A stretch of DNA of 64,000 nt from Chloroflexota bacterium (GTDB taxonomy: Bacteria; Chloroflexota; Dehalococcoidia; Lucifugimonadales; UBA3495). Every line of letters starts with the position of its first letter. Positions within the stretch are counted from its first letter, which is position 1. The translations under genes were made by a program, and so were the position numbers. The DNA is taken from the NCBI GenBank assembly GCA_009837355.1, contig VXTR01000035.1:54762-118761 (forward strand), given 5' to 3'. Of this stretch, positions 1 through 9,594 are shown in pieces. Below the pieces are notes generated by a model. The model was not told the origin of the DNA and did no database searches. It saw nothing but the letters and a program-made list of their open reading frames with translations.

Positions 1-395
1 TTTCAAGATTTTGGGTAGCCTGCGAGAGGTAAGGTGGTCGTTGTCAGCCCCACGGCCGGGGGTTAGTTCGCACTCCCACATAGGTGTTTTTGTGACGGAG
101 ACCTCCGGCAGGTCCGGGGATCTGGGGCCCGTCAATGGCCGCAGTGGTATCGCGCCGTGCCACACCTGGTCTTTCTCCCTGGCTGCAATTAGCCGGGATG
201 GCAGCAGTGGCCGCTCCGGTGTCACGTCTGGTGTTTTGTGACGGTAATCTCGATCCGTCAATGGCAGCAGTGACCGCTCCGACGTGCGATTATAGGATTT
301 GCTGACGGTTGTGGCCGTCGACGACCGGAACCGTGATGGTTCTGATTTACCTCTCGTTGCAGGCTGTGGGTTACCGATGGTTTCGCTAGCGATGA
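1..395 (+). repeat. Left copy of a dispersed repeat; inverted copy lies at the right end of the window
   Basis: From tgggtagcctgc (pos ~13) through gacggagacctccggcaggtccggggatctgg, ccacacctggtctttctccc and gatggcagcagtggccgctccggtgtcacgtctgg to cgttgcaggctg, it matches the reverse complement of 63610-64000 with scattered differences and an indel. Confidence 0.85.
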
Positions 396-492
396 GGCTA
401 TTATGAACGGACGTTCTATGGTTTGTCAATGGGCCGGCGTCGGTGATTTTAGCAGATTTGGGAAAGTGGGCACTGGGAGGGGTTGCGGTTGG

Positions 493-816
493 CTAGAACT
501 GGCTGCGCACGGCGGCGAGGATTTCAGCCAGCTTGGCGTCGGTGAGGCGGGCGACGGTGTTGCCGAATCTACTTTCGGCAAGGGTAGCCAGCCGGTCGGG
601 GCGCACCTTGCTATCCGGGTCTAAGCTTCCAGCGAGCAAATCGGCCGGGCTGATGGGTATCGCTCGGAGGTGCGGTATCTTGCTCGTAGTTACCGGACAA
701 ACTATCCAGTCCGCGTATCTGCCGTTGCCGACATCCGCCAGTAGGACGGTCGGACGGGGTTTCGCGTCGGCGCTGTCGGCATAGGGAAAGGGCAAAATGA
801 CGATATCGCCAACCAT
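493..816 (-). CDS. PemK/MazF-like toxin
   Basis: MVGDIVILPFPYADSADAKPRPTVLLADVG...VCPVTTSK resembles the MazF/PemK fold start; ATG lies 2 nt after the upstream R-M stop codon. Confidence 0.75.
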   Translation of the reverse strand: MVGDIVILPFPYADSADAKPRPTVLLADVGNGRYADWIVCPVTTSKIPHLRAIPISPADLLAGSLDPDSKVRPDRLATLAESRFGNTVARLTDAKLAEILAAVRSQF

Positions 817-818
817 GG

Positions 819-3800
819 TTAATCTTTCTGCTCCCGAATGTCGGGCAACGAGGCTAACCATGCCTGGTATTCGGGATCATCATCAGATTCGTCGTAGTAG
901 GAGTTAAAGGCCTCCAGGGCCATGGTCTCCCACTCGTTTTTTCCCCGGTCGTCGAAGACGATGAGGTGGCCGTCTTCCCAATAAGCCATCCCGTCCACAA
1001 TGGCCATGGTTTTGACGCTGACGGTGCAGACGCGTTGCAGCAGGTCGATTACCGGTTCCTTGTAGTCGGCGAAGCGGTAGGTGTTGAAGCGCTCGCGGAT
1101 GGTGGGGTCGCGGGGTTTCTTTTCCTTGTACTGGTCGAGAACCCACTCCAGGGCGGAGCGGCTGCCCAGCCGGTAGCGCCAGGTGGCTTCGGGGATGCCG
1201 GCCAGCGTAGTCACGGTGGTTCCGTCGTCCAGGGTGATGACGCCGCCGGACGTATTGGCGAGCAGGCGGGTTTTGTACGGTTTCGGACTGGGCCGGTCGT
1301 GTCGTTCCAGCGGGTAAGGTTCGGCGGATTCAAAGCCGATGTGCAAGTCCAGAAGTTGCTGGCCCATTTTGGCCCAGGCATCAAAGTCGTGGTAGAGGGG
1401 CAGACGGGGGAACTCGCGCAGGAGGTCAACCTGGTAGTCGTGGCGGTACACCGGGTCGTGGAGGACGGCGTAGGTGTAGGCGAACACGTCCTCGGCGGTA
1501 ATGCCGTCGGGATAGGTGGCGTCGAAGTGGTCGCCCCACTGCTCACGGTAGTGGTCGTTGATGCGTTGGAGGCCCCACTGGGTGATGTTGCTGACCCGCT
1601 GGTCGTCGGGCGCGTAGCGGTAGAGGGGGAGGCATTGGGTGTCGCCGGTGAAGTGCCAATCGGTTAATCTGCTGGCCGCCAGAACGTAGAAATGCCGACC
1701 GTTCATGCTGAAATTGATGACTTGGTTAGGCTGTTTCAAATCCAGCCCAAATATATCGTAATGATTGCTGGTGAGCACGTCGTTCATCGTGAAGTCGGCG
1801 AAGTGATGTTTTATGACAAATGGGCGATACAGCGACTGAATGCGGTTTGCTTCGCTGTAGACAATGCGGTGCCCGCGCTGAAATTCGTTGCGCAAGTCGC
1901 GGCTCCACTTGATGACAGGGTTGTACGACTTGTCGTCTTCGTCGAGGAATCCGTTGTAGGTATCGGCAAAGAAAAGATATTTGCTTCGCAGATTGTCAGC
2001 CGAAAAGTCATACACCCACCCGTCGCGAGCGGTATTGACACCGGGCGTGCTGAGCTTAAACATCGCCTGTTCTTCCTCAACCGTCTTGGCGAACTTGGTT
2101 TCCCGGTCGGCAAGAGGAACCAGGGACCCAAAGTTGCTGTTGGACTGATTGAGCCACTGGGCATAGGCATCGGGGGTAATTTCGAGGAAATCGAAGCCGT
2201 CCATAGATTTGTTTCTGACGTAGGCAAGCTTCTCAAAGGATCTGGCGTAGTCGTCAACGGCGTTGTAGAACACCTTGAAACCGTCGGCGCCCTTGCGGCG
2301 CACCAAGAAATAGACTGCCACGCCGACGCGGATTTTATCGTCAAAGACGTTGCCACCCTCTCGTCGTCTCTGCTCCCCGATGGTGCGAGCGTTGCCCTTC
2401 AGGTCAATGGCCCACAGCTCGTTGAACTCCTCAGCCACCACCTTGCGAAATCCGTCATCCTGTCGAGCGTCCAGAAACGCATTGTTACTAACGAAGCCGA
2501 TAATCCCATCTTCGGCTAACCTATCCGATGCCCAACGGATGAACCGCTTGTACATATCGTACTGCTTGGTCTTTTGCGCTGAACTGTTAGCGATATAGGT
2601 ATCACTAATGCGACGGTCAACGTCGGGGTATGGATCGTTGGCGGTGCCATCGTCCCACAACGTCGCGCTGGCGTTATAGGGCGGATTGCCAATGATGACA
2701 CTGATGGTTTGCTCGTTCTGTTCTTGCAGTCGCATCCAGTTTTCTTGAGAAATACCGCCGAAATGCAGGTCGAGCCGACCAGTGAACGTGTCGGCGGAAG
2801 TCCCCTGCCAGTCCATGTTGTCCAGGGTGTCGACGAAGCAGAGGTTGGGGAACTCCAGGTATTGGCCGGTGCGTTCCTTGTAGGTGTACTCGATGTTGAG
2901 GTTGGCGATGTAGTAGGGGAGGATGGCGACCTCGTTGGCGTAGATTTCGTTTCGGTACTTGTGCTCCAGGCGGTCGGCGGGCAGGTAGTTGATGAGGTTG
3001 GTGATGAAGGTGCCGGTGCCGGTGGCAGGGTCGAGGATGTTGATCCTGTCGTGGGCCAGAGACTTGCCGAAGCGCTTGTCGAGCAGCCAGTCCGCTCCCC
3101 TAATGATGAAGTCCACTACCTCGTTGGGGGTATAGACGACACCGAGGCGGTCGGCTGCCTCCGGATTGTAGGCTTGGTAAAAGTCTTCGTAGATGGCCTT
3201 GAGGAACTGCTGCTTTTCGGCGTAGTCGGCGATTTCGTCGGCGGCGCGGCCGATGGCGCCGTAGTAGGCGCGGAGGCGGTCGATGGCCTGGCGGCGCAAG
3301 TTGCCGGTGAAGAAAGTGCGCTCCAGTGCGTCCAACTGGACAGCGATATTGTTCTCCTGGTGGAACTGGTCTTCGGCGAAGACGCGCAGGAAGATGTCCT
3401 TGGTCAGAATGTGCTGCAAGAGCATCTCTCGGACCTGCTCAGGAGACACCCAGGGGCCGATGGTACGGTGGCACAGCGTGAGGAAAACGTCGGCAGCGGC
3501 GTGATATTCGGCGTTGTTGGCCTCCGCGTCGGCCACAGCCTCCCGCAGGGCCTCCAGAACCCAGGGCAGGTCGGCCCGGAACTGCTCCCTGGCTCGGCGA
3601 AACTCCCAAATCTCCGGTAGCTCGTAGTCCAAGAATTGGTTGATAATCCAGTCCAGCTCGCGGGGGCGGGACATATCCACCCGCATAATCATGCTGCCGT
3701 TCTGGTAGAGGACGGCGGTTTGGGAATCCTCGAAAAGGATGTTGTCCTGAGGGTAGCCGCGGTTGAACTTGGCCTGGATTTCGGCGTCGAGGTCGTCGTG

Positions 3801-4046
3801 GGTGTCCTTGGCTTCCCAATAGCCACGGGCCATGCGTAGGGAATCCTTGACGGTGCCGTCGGGCCGGTTGCGGGAGCCGATGGCCAGTTCGGGCACCAGC
3901 AGCAGGCGTTCGCGATGGTCGCGGCAGTAGGCGGCCAAGCAGTTCTGGAAAGCCGGCCGGATGTTCAGCTCGCTGTCGGAGCCGCCGAACTCGATCAGCT
4001 CGGAAAGCTCCTCGCGGTACTGGTCGATGTGGGGGTAGGAGGCCAT
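819..4046 (-). CDS. Type ISP/IIG-like restriction-modification enzyme (N6-adenine methyltransferase), no helicase domain evident
   Basis: LGVVYTPNEVVDFII, ILDPATGTGTFITNLI and IIGNPPYNA methyltransferase motifs; N-terminal GYWEAKD ExK nuclease-like motif; ORF start could also be 4076. Confidence 0.85.
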   Translation of the reverse strand: MASYPHIDQYREELSELIEFGGSDSELNIRPAFQNCLAAYCRDHRERLLLVPELAIGSRNRPDGTVKDSLRMARGYWEAKDTHDDLDAEIQAKFNRGYPQDNILFEDSQTAVLYQNGSMIMRVDMSRPRELDWIINQFLDYELPEIWEFRRAREQFRADLPWVLEALREAVADAEANNAEYHAAADVFLTLCHRTIGPWVSPEQVREMLLQHILTKDIFLRVFAEDQFHQENNIAVQLDALERTFFTGNLRRQAIDRLRAYYGAIGRAADEIADYAEKQQFLKAIYEDFYQAYNPEAADRLGVVYTPNEVVDFIIRGADWLLDKRFGKSLAHDRINILDPATGTGTFITNLINYLPADRLEHKYRNEIYANEVAILPYYIANLNIEYTYKERTGQYLEFPNLCFVDTLDNMDWQGTSADTFTGRLDLHFGGISQENWMRLQEQNEQTISVIIGNPPYNASATLWDDGTANDPYPDVDRRISDTYIANSSAQKTKQYDMYKRFIRWASDRLAEDGIIGFVSNNAFLDARQDDGFRKVVAEEFNELWAIDLKGNARTIGEQRRREGGNVFDDKIRVGVAVYFLVRRKGADGFKVFYNAVDDYARSFEKLAYVRNKSMDGFDFLEITPDAYAQWLNQSNSNFGSLVPLADRETKFAKTVEEEQAMFKLSTPGVNTARDGWVYDFSADNLRSKYLFFADTYNGFLDEDDKSYNPVIKWSRDLRNEFQRGHRIVYSEANRIQSLYRPFVIKHHFADFTMNDVLTSNHYDIFGLDLKQPNQVINFSMNGRHFYVLAASRLTDWHFTGDTQCLPLYRYAPDDQRVSNITQWGLQRINDHYREQWGDHFDATYPDGITAEDVFAYTYAVLHDPVYRHDYQVDLLREFPRLPLYHDFDAWAKMGQQLLDLHIGFESAEPYPLERHDRPSPKPYKTRLLANTSGGVITLDDGTTVTTLAGIPEATWRYRLGSRSALEWVLDQYKEKKPRDPTIRERFNTYRFADYKEPVIDLLQRVCTVSVKTMAIVDGMAYWEDGHLIVFDDRGKNEWETMALEAFNSYYDESDDDPEYQAWLASLPDIREQKD

Positions 4047-4161
4047 GATGATGCGATTGAGATCGCATTCTAGCATAGGGCCATCAGCCCCCCTGCGCGA
4101 TACTCGCTGAGATTCGGCAGCCCATCCTGGTCCCGGTTGGAGGGGCAGAGGGTAAGCCGGG

Positions 4162-5508
4162 TTAGCGCGTTTGGGCGGCGGCGATGTGGTCGAGGCGGGC
4201 CTGGACGGCGCCGGCGTGGCCGGGCAGTCCTTCGGCTTCGGCGATGCGGACGGCGGCGGGACCCAGGTCGGAAAAGCGCTGGGGACTCAACCCGACGACG
4301 GGCATGGTGCGCAGGAAATGATGGACGCTGAGGGCGGAGCTGAAACGGGCGGTGCCGCCGGTGGGCATCACGTGGGACGGGCCGGCGATGTAGTCGCCCA
4401 TGACTTCCGGCGAGAACTCGCCGAGGAACAGGCCGCCGGCGTTGCGAATCTGGCCGGCCCAAGCCCAGGGGTCGGCGGCCATCAGGCACAGATGCTCGGG
4501 GGCGATGCGATTGGCGACGGTGACGGCTTCGTGGAAGTCGTCAACCAGGACGACGCAGCCCTGCCGTTCCAGGGAATGGCGGATGGTGTCGGCGCGGGGG
4601 TTGCCGGCGATTTGGACGTCCAGCTCGGACTCCACGGAGGCTACCAGGGAGTCGGAGTCGGTAACCAGGATGGCGGAGGCCATGGGGTCGTGCTCGGCCT
4701 GGGCGATGAGGTCGGCGGCACAGAAAACGGGGTTGGCGGTTTGGTCGGCCAGCACGATGGTTTCGGTGGGGCCGAATACGCCGTCGATGTCAACCTGGCC
4801 CTGCACCATGCGCTTGGCATAGGCGACGAAAACGTTGCCGGGGCCGCAAATCTTGTCCACCCTGCGGATGCTTTCGGTTCCGTAGGCCAGGGCGCCGATG
4901 GCCGGCACGCCGCCGACCTGATACACGGCGTCCACGCCGGCGATGCGGGCGGCGGCCAGCACGGTGGAGTTGAGCGGTTCGCTGCCACGGCGTGGGGTGG
5001 CCAGGACGACCTCACTGACGCCGGCGACGCGGGCCGGGATAGCGGTCATCAGGACGGTGGACGGGTAGGCCGCCGTACCGCCGGGAGCGTAGAGACCGAC
5101 ACGCTCCAGGGGGCGGACCAGTTCGCCCAGGCCGCCGCCCAGGTCAACCCAGTCGCGGGGCAGCGTGGCCTCGTGAAACTCGGTGATGCGGCGGGCGGCC
5201 AGCTCCAATGCCTGCTTCAAGTCGCCTGGCGTGTCGTCCCAGGCTGCGTTGAGCTGGGATTGGGGGACTTGGAGGTTGTCCAGTTCGGCGTCGTCCAGGA
5301 GTTTGGCGTAGCGGCGGACGGCAGAGTCGCCCTGGGCGCGGACATCGCGCAGCATTTGCAGGACGGAGGACTCCGGCGTGGCGTCGGGGCCGAAAAAATC
5401 GCGAGTGCGCTGCAAGGCCGTTTCGGGCAGCGACGACAAGTCGAGGGGATCGATGCGGGTCAGGGCGGATTCGGCGGCGGCGGGCCCGCGAACCTGTTTA
5501 AGTTGCAC
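4162..5508 (-). CDS. hisD: Histidinol dehydrogenase
   Basis: YAPGGTAAYPSTVLM, ICGPGNVFVAYAKR, GPTETIVLAD, PSHVMPTGGTARFSS motifs; GTG start at 5508 likely. Confidence 0.95.
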   Translation of the reverse strand: MQLKQVRGPAAAESALTRIDPLDLSSLPETALQRTRDFFGPDATPESSVLQMLRDVRAQGDSAVRRYAKLLDDAELDNLQVPQSQLNAAWDDTPGDLKQALELAARRITEFHEATLPRDWVDLGGGLGELVRPLERVGLYAPGGTAAYPSTVLMTAIPARVAGVSEVVLATPRRGSEPLNSTVLAAARIAGVDAVYQVGGVPAIGALAYGTESIRRVDKICGPGNVFVAYAKRMVQGQVDIDGVFGPTETIVLADQTANPVFCAADLIAQAEHDPMASAILVTDSDSLVASVESELDVQIAGNPRADTIRHSLERQGCVVLVDDFHEAVTVANRIAPEHLCLMAADPWAWAGQIRNAGGLFLGEFSPEVMGDYIAGPSHVMPTGGTARFSSALSVHHFLRTMPVVGLSPQRFSDLGPAAVRIAEAEGLPGHAGAVQARLDHIAAAQTR

Positions 5509-6259
5509 TGAGATACTCCCGGGCCTGGGCAATGGTTTCATCGATGACGCGCTGGCGGTAGTCGTCAATCAGTTCGTGAGGAACGTGCTGGTACACTCGC
5601 TCCAAGCTGTCCGGCATCTGAGACAGGAAGCCATCAACAACCTGCTGCACTTCGTCGTTGTCGCGGTACATACGGTTGAGGGCGCGCTTGAGGCGATCCC
5701 AAGTGAAATCCCAGCCCAGCAGGCGGGCAACCCAACCGCGCCACTCGTCGATCAGCTCGTCCTGCAGGAACTCCAGAGCCGGCATGGTGTCGACGGCGGC
5801 GATGGCGTCGTTTTCGGCGGACAGGCCGCCGCTTTGGCTGAGTACCGAGCGATCCATGTCCAGTTGCAGGGCACGGTCCCAGATTTGTGCCTCAACTTCG
5901 GTGTCGGTAATGAGGTTGGCCGGGTCAAAATGGGGCCGGAACATGGTGGTAATCCACAGTTCATCGGCGACGATGTGGCTGATGTAGCCGAGCAGGAAGG
6001 AACGGGTTTGCGGGGTGAGCCCGTTGTCGGAGCCGGCCAGGTGGGGGTACAGCTCAAACATACGCTCGACGCCGGCGCCAACTTGGGTAACGGACAAGTC
6101 GGAAAAATGGGTGCGGCCCCGGTCCCACTTGGTCATAGCCCGTATGTCCGGCGTAGTAGAGCCGAGATAGGCTGCGCCGGGATGGTCATGGCAGTAACCC
6201 CAATCCAGCTCGGTGGCAATTTGCTGGCACAGGTAGATGTGCATCGGGAGGTTAGGCAT
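5498..6259 (-). CDS. Zinc-dependent phospholipase C-like / hypothetical protein
   Basis: MPNLPMHIYLCQQIATELD...HPGAAYLGSTTPDIRAMTKWDRGRTHFSD...FLLGYISHIVADELW: His/Asp pattern of the phospholipase C/D-like family. Confidence 0.55.
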   Translation of the reverse strand: MPNLPMHIYLCQQIATELDWGYCHDHPGAAYLGSTTPDIRAMTKWDRGRTHFSDLSVTQVGAGVERMFELYPHLAGSDNGLTPQTRSFLLGYISHIVADELWITTMFRPHFDPANLITDTEVEAQIWDRALQLDMDRSVLSQSGGLSAENDAIAAVDTMPALEFLQDELIDEWRGWVARLLGWDFTWDRLKRALNRMYRDNDEVQQVVDGFLSQMPDSLERVYQHVPHELIDDYRQRVIDETIAQAREYLSAT

Positions 6260-7271
6260 AATCGGCCGGGCCTCCGTTGAGGGCGGCGACGCGGTGCAGG
6301 AAACGGTCGAACGCCTGAGACTGGCCCTTGAACAGGTAGGACAGCTGGGCGGCAGCGATGTCAACGCCGCCGCACTCGCGCAGGTGGGCCACGGCGTCCA
6401 GCAGCCGGTTCTTGCGTATCAGCAGGGAAACGGCGTACCAGTCCTCTTCCTCGACGCTAAATACGCGGGCGACGGTGGGACCCTGGATGCCGGCGATTTC
6501 GGGGCGGGCCAGGATCATGGCGCTGACGTCCTCGGGCGAACGTCCCTGCACGTTGGCGGTGATGCGGTAGTAAGGTTCGGCGCGCAGGTGGGCTTCCAGC
6601 ATTTCGGTGAGGGACTGGGCCAACTGCAGGTCGTCGGGCTGTTTGGCCAGGGTGTGTGGGTTGGCGATGAGGCACGCTTGCGAGGTCAGGATGGTGCCGC
6701 CGTCGACGGTTTTCAGACGGTTTTCCCGCAGCGTAGTGCCGGTGGCGGACAGGTCGGCGATAAGGTCGGCATAGCCGGCGATGGGGGCGGCCTCCAGGGT
6801 GCCGCTGGCCGGAACCAGGGTGAAGTAATTGATGCCGCGCTCAAACAGGTAGCGGCGCAGCAGCCGGGGGTACTTGGTGGCGATGCGCAGCTGCCGGCCC
6901 CGGGCGTGAAACTCCAGGGCCAGGTCGGCCAGGTCGTCGATGGACGTTACGTCCAACCAGGAATCGGGCACGGCCAGCACGTAATCGCAACCGCCAAACT
7001 CCAGGTCGTCCATCACCGAGACGACGGCGTTTTCGTCATGGCGGTATTCCATGAGACGGTCCAGGCCCGTGATGCCCATTTCGGCGCTGCCTTCCTCCAC
7101 CTTGGTGGTGATGTCGGCGGTGCGCTGGAACAGCACGTCGATGCCGGGCAGGGCGGGTATGGAGCCGGTGTAACGTCTGGCGTTGGGACGACTCACCTTG
7201 ACGCCGCAGGTCGCCAGGAACCGCATGGTCGGCTCGCCCAGTTCGCCGTCGCTTGGAATTACCAGTCTCAC
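6252..7271 (-). CDS. hisG: ATP phosphoribosyltransferase, long-form architecture
   Basis: ITGLDRLMEY, VPASGTLEAAPIAGYADLIADLSATGTTLRENRL; C-terminal GIQGPTVARVFSVEEEDWYAVSLLIRK resembles HisG_C. Confidence 0.9.
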   Translation of the reverse strand: MRLVIPSDGELGEPTMRFLATCGVKVSRPNARRYTGSIPALPGIDVLFQRTADITTKVEEGSAEMGITGLDRLMEYRHDENAVVSVMDDLEFGGCDYVLAVPDSWLDVTSIDDLADLALEFHARGRQLRIATKYPRLLRRYLFERGINYFTLVPASGTLEAAPIAGYADLIADLSATGTTLRENRLKTVDGGTILTSQACLIANPHTLAKQPDDLQLAQSLTEMLEAHLRAEPYYRITANVQGRSPEDVSAMILARPEIAGIQGPTVARVFSVEEEDWYAVSLLIRKNRLLDAVAHLRECGGVDIAAAQLSYLFKGQSQAFDRFLHRVAALNGGPADYA

Positions 7272-7287
7272 GTTGCCACCCCAAGAA

Positions 7288-8706
7288 CTACACGGCCACG
7301 ATCCGGGAGTAGTCGGCCGCCGATTCCCGGCCGCTCACGTCCAGGATGGCGACGCCGCCCCGATTACGTATGTCGGCGGCGGCGCGCAGAGCGTCGGCAT
7401 TGGCTCGGCGCTCGCTGGGGCTGACCAGCACGGCGTCAACGTCGGGCAGCGGAATAGTATCAGCCGGCATAGCCGACAGCAGGGATTCCAGCGTGTAGGC
7501 GAAGCCCAGGGCAGGCACTGGGTCGGGGCCGCCGAGGGCAAGGGCGAGGGCGTCGTAGCGACCGCCGCCGCCGAGAACGGCATTGTTGGAACCGTGGGTG
7601 ACGTCGAAGATGATGCCGTTGTAGTAGGCGATGCCACGGGCCAGCGAGAAATCTATGACCAGCCGGCCGGCCATGGACGCATCCGTGCCAACCAGTTCGA
7701 CAAGCTCCGTCAGCCGGTCAGTGGCAGCGCCGTCCGCGCCGGACGCGGAGACGATGGCCCGAGCCTGCCGTAGCGCGTCGGTGGGCTGGCCGCTGACGCC
7801 GGCGAGCTGGCCGGCCAGGGCGAGGCCGCGCTCGATGGCGTCGGAGGCGTCGCCGCCGCGCAGTTTGCGGAGCAGGCGGTCAACTATCTCGTCGGGAGAA
7901 CGGCGGCCCAGGGGAGTGTCCGTCGAGCTGTTCCAGCGCATAAAGCCGGACAGCACGGCGCGGGCGGCGTCATCGGGCAGGTCGGCCACCGCCGCCGCCA
8001 GGTCGGTTTCCTCATTGTGCAACTCGCGGCCGGCGACGATGTGCAACTCGTCGGCGCGGCGCAGGGTGGCGGCCAGGTTGTCGGGGCTGTCGCCGATGCG
8101 GTTCATGTTGGCGATGATAAAGGCACGGGCGCGTTCGGAGAGGCCGACGGTGTCCAGCACACTGTCCAGCACGTCCAGGTCGGCCAGGCGCAGGCGGTAG
8201 TCGTCGATGCCGAGCTCGGCGGGAACGTCGGCGGCCAATGAGAGCAGCTCGGCGTCGGCCAGGATGCTGTTGGAACCGACCAGTTCAGCGCCGACCTGGG
8301 TGAACTGTCCGCTGTGGTCGGCCGGCGGCGGATGGCCGAGGTCGTAGCGGAACACGGGGCCGGCGTACTGCCAGCGCAGGACCGGGTTGTCAGCGGAGTC
8401 GGCGGCGATTTCCAGGTAGTGCCGCATAATGGCCGAGGTGAACTCCGGGCGCAGACTGACGGCGTTGGAGCCGGGGTCGGCGAAGGAGTACATCTGGGAG
8501 GCCAGGTCGCCGCCGGACTTGCGCAGGAATAGCTCGGTGGATTCGAGGAGGGGTACTTCCAGGGGCCGGTAGCCGTAGCGGCTGATGGCGTCGGAAAGGC
8601 GACGTTCGACGGCCTGCTTGCGGCGGCAGGCGTCGTCGGACAGGTCGCGCATACCCGGAAGGCGGCGTACCGGGCTGGGAGTGCTGGAAACGGTGGCGGC
8701 AATCAT
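7288..8706 (-). CDS. hisZ: HisRS-like ATP phosphoribosyltransferase regulatory subunit (HisZ) or histidyl-tRNA synthetase paralogue
   Basis: Class II aaRS-like motifs (SLRPEFTSAIMRHY, QFTQVGAELVG, LARGIAYYNGIIFDV); directly upstream of hisG. Confidence 0.8.
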   Translation of the reverse strand: MIAATVSSTPSPVRRLPGMRDLSDDACRRKQAVERRLSDAISRYGYRPLEVPLLESTELFLRKSGGDLASQMYSFADPGSNAVSLRPEFTSAIMRHYLEIAADSADNPVLRWQYAGPVFRYDLGHPPPADHSGQFTQVGAELVGSNSILADAELLSLAADVPAELGIDDYRLRLADLDVLDSVLDTVGLSERARAFIIANMNRIGDSPDNLAATLRRADELHIVAGRELHNEETDLAAAVADLPDDAARAVLSGFMRWNSSTDTPLGRRSPDEIVDRLLRKLRGGDASDAIERGLALAGQLAGVSGQPTDALRQARAIVSASGADGAATDRLTELVELVGTDASMAGRLVIDFSLARGIAYYNGIIFDVTHGSNNAVLGGGGRYDALALALGGPDPVPALGFAYTLESLLSAMPADTIPLPDVDAVLVSPSERRANADALRAAADIRNRGGVAILDVSGRESAADYSRIVAV

Positions 8707-8724
8707 CGCCGGCTATTGTACCAC

Positions 8725-9081
8725 CTACAGGCTGAGGAGGCGGTTCACGAAACGGGCTACTTTGGGGCGGTCGCTGACAATCTCATTGGCAGCTAGCCGG
8801 CCGTGATAGAAATGCGCATGGAAACTCTCCGCCGTGTTGAAATCAGAAAACCACTGCGGTCTACCATGCAAGGATGCCAGTTGCCTGATGACGTAACGCA
8901 GCGCGCCTTGGCTGTCGTAATGCCAGCCATGCTCTAGCGCTACCGCAATCAGCGCATGGGCTGCTGCGCCCCATAACAGCTCGGCGCCGTTGAGTTCGTC
9001 TCCGGTCGTGAATTCGCGCGCCGATTTGTCCAGGAAGTACCGAGCGATGTCAGCGTGCCGACTTTGCGCGAAGGTGGTCAT
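8725..9081 (-). CDS. PaREP1-like small helical protein
   Basis: F..GDELNGAELLWGAAAHALIAVALEHGW...FHAHFYHG; paralogous to 9050-9448 and 12021-12470. Confidence 0.55.
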   Translation of the reverse strand: MTTFAQSRHADIARYFLDKSAREFTTGDELNGAELLWGAAAHALIAVALEHGWHYDSQGALRYVIRQLASLHGRPQWFSDFNTAESFHAHFYHGRLAANEIVSDRPKVARFVNRLLSL

Positions 9082-9448
9082 TGCGCGCGTCCAACTCCTT
9101 GACTATGCCAATGACCCAGTTGACCATCATTCGGGCGTCATCGGCGCACTCGTCCGCAGGTACAAAGAAGCCGTAGCGCACTTTGTCCGGCTGATAATGT
9201 ATAGCGGAGAAACCGCTGAGCAACGGTTCGTCCTCGTCATCATCAAGCTCGTTGAGACGCTCGGCGACGGCATAAAGTTCGTCGCGGTTGGAGTGGGGCC
9301 AGCCGTTGTGCTGGGCCACCGCCGAGAGGGCGCAGACCACGGCGTCCCACAGCCGTTCGGTGGCGGCCAGCGGGTTGCCGGCGGCAAACTCGCGGTCGGC
9401 GGCGGCCAAGAATTCTTGGGTTTTTTGGGTTTGATCTGCGGTAATCAT
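9050..9448 (-). CDS. PaREP1-like small helical protein
   Basis: FAAGNPLAATERLWDAVVCALSAVAQHNGW, same pattern as its neighbour; 32-bp overlap with 8725-9081. Confidence 0.55.
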   Translation of the reverse strand: MITADQTQKTQEFLAAADREFAAGNPLAATERLWDAVVCALSAVAQHNGWPHSNRDELYAVAERLNELDDDEDEPLLSGFSAIHYQPDKVRYGFFVPADECADDARMMVNWVIGIVKELDARNDHLRAKSAR

Positions 9449-9538
9449 TACTAGCTATAGTACCACCAACGGGTGTCGGCGGGCTGGCCGTCGGTTGCCG
9501 GGGGGTTTGGGATTTGGGTCGATGGACGGAATTTTCAG

Positions 9539-9559
9539 ACCCCGTATCAAGTACGGGGT
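9539..9559. repeat. REP-like palindrome ACCCCGTA-tcaag-TACGGGGT
   Basis: Perfect 8-bp arms in an intergenic spacer; translated minus strand reads VIPTKERHPVLDTG, typical of dispersed REP-type repeats. Confidence 0.6.
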
Positions 9560-9594
9560 GACGTTCTTTTGTCGGAATGACGGTGTTGGGGTGG

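Noticed and set aside
11-241. 76-aa ORF in the left repeat as a protein
   Set aside because: The inverted copy encodes only a partial, differently ending version and the similarity extends past the ORF on both sides; treated as noncoding repeat
4171-5511. 446-aa plus-strand ORF opposite hisD
   Set aside because: Antisense shadow of a clearly recognisable hisD in high-GC DNA; Gly/Val-rich translation without homology
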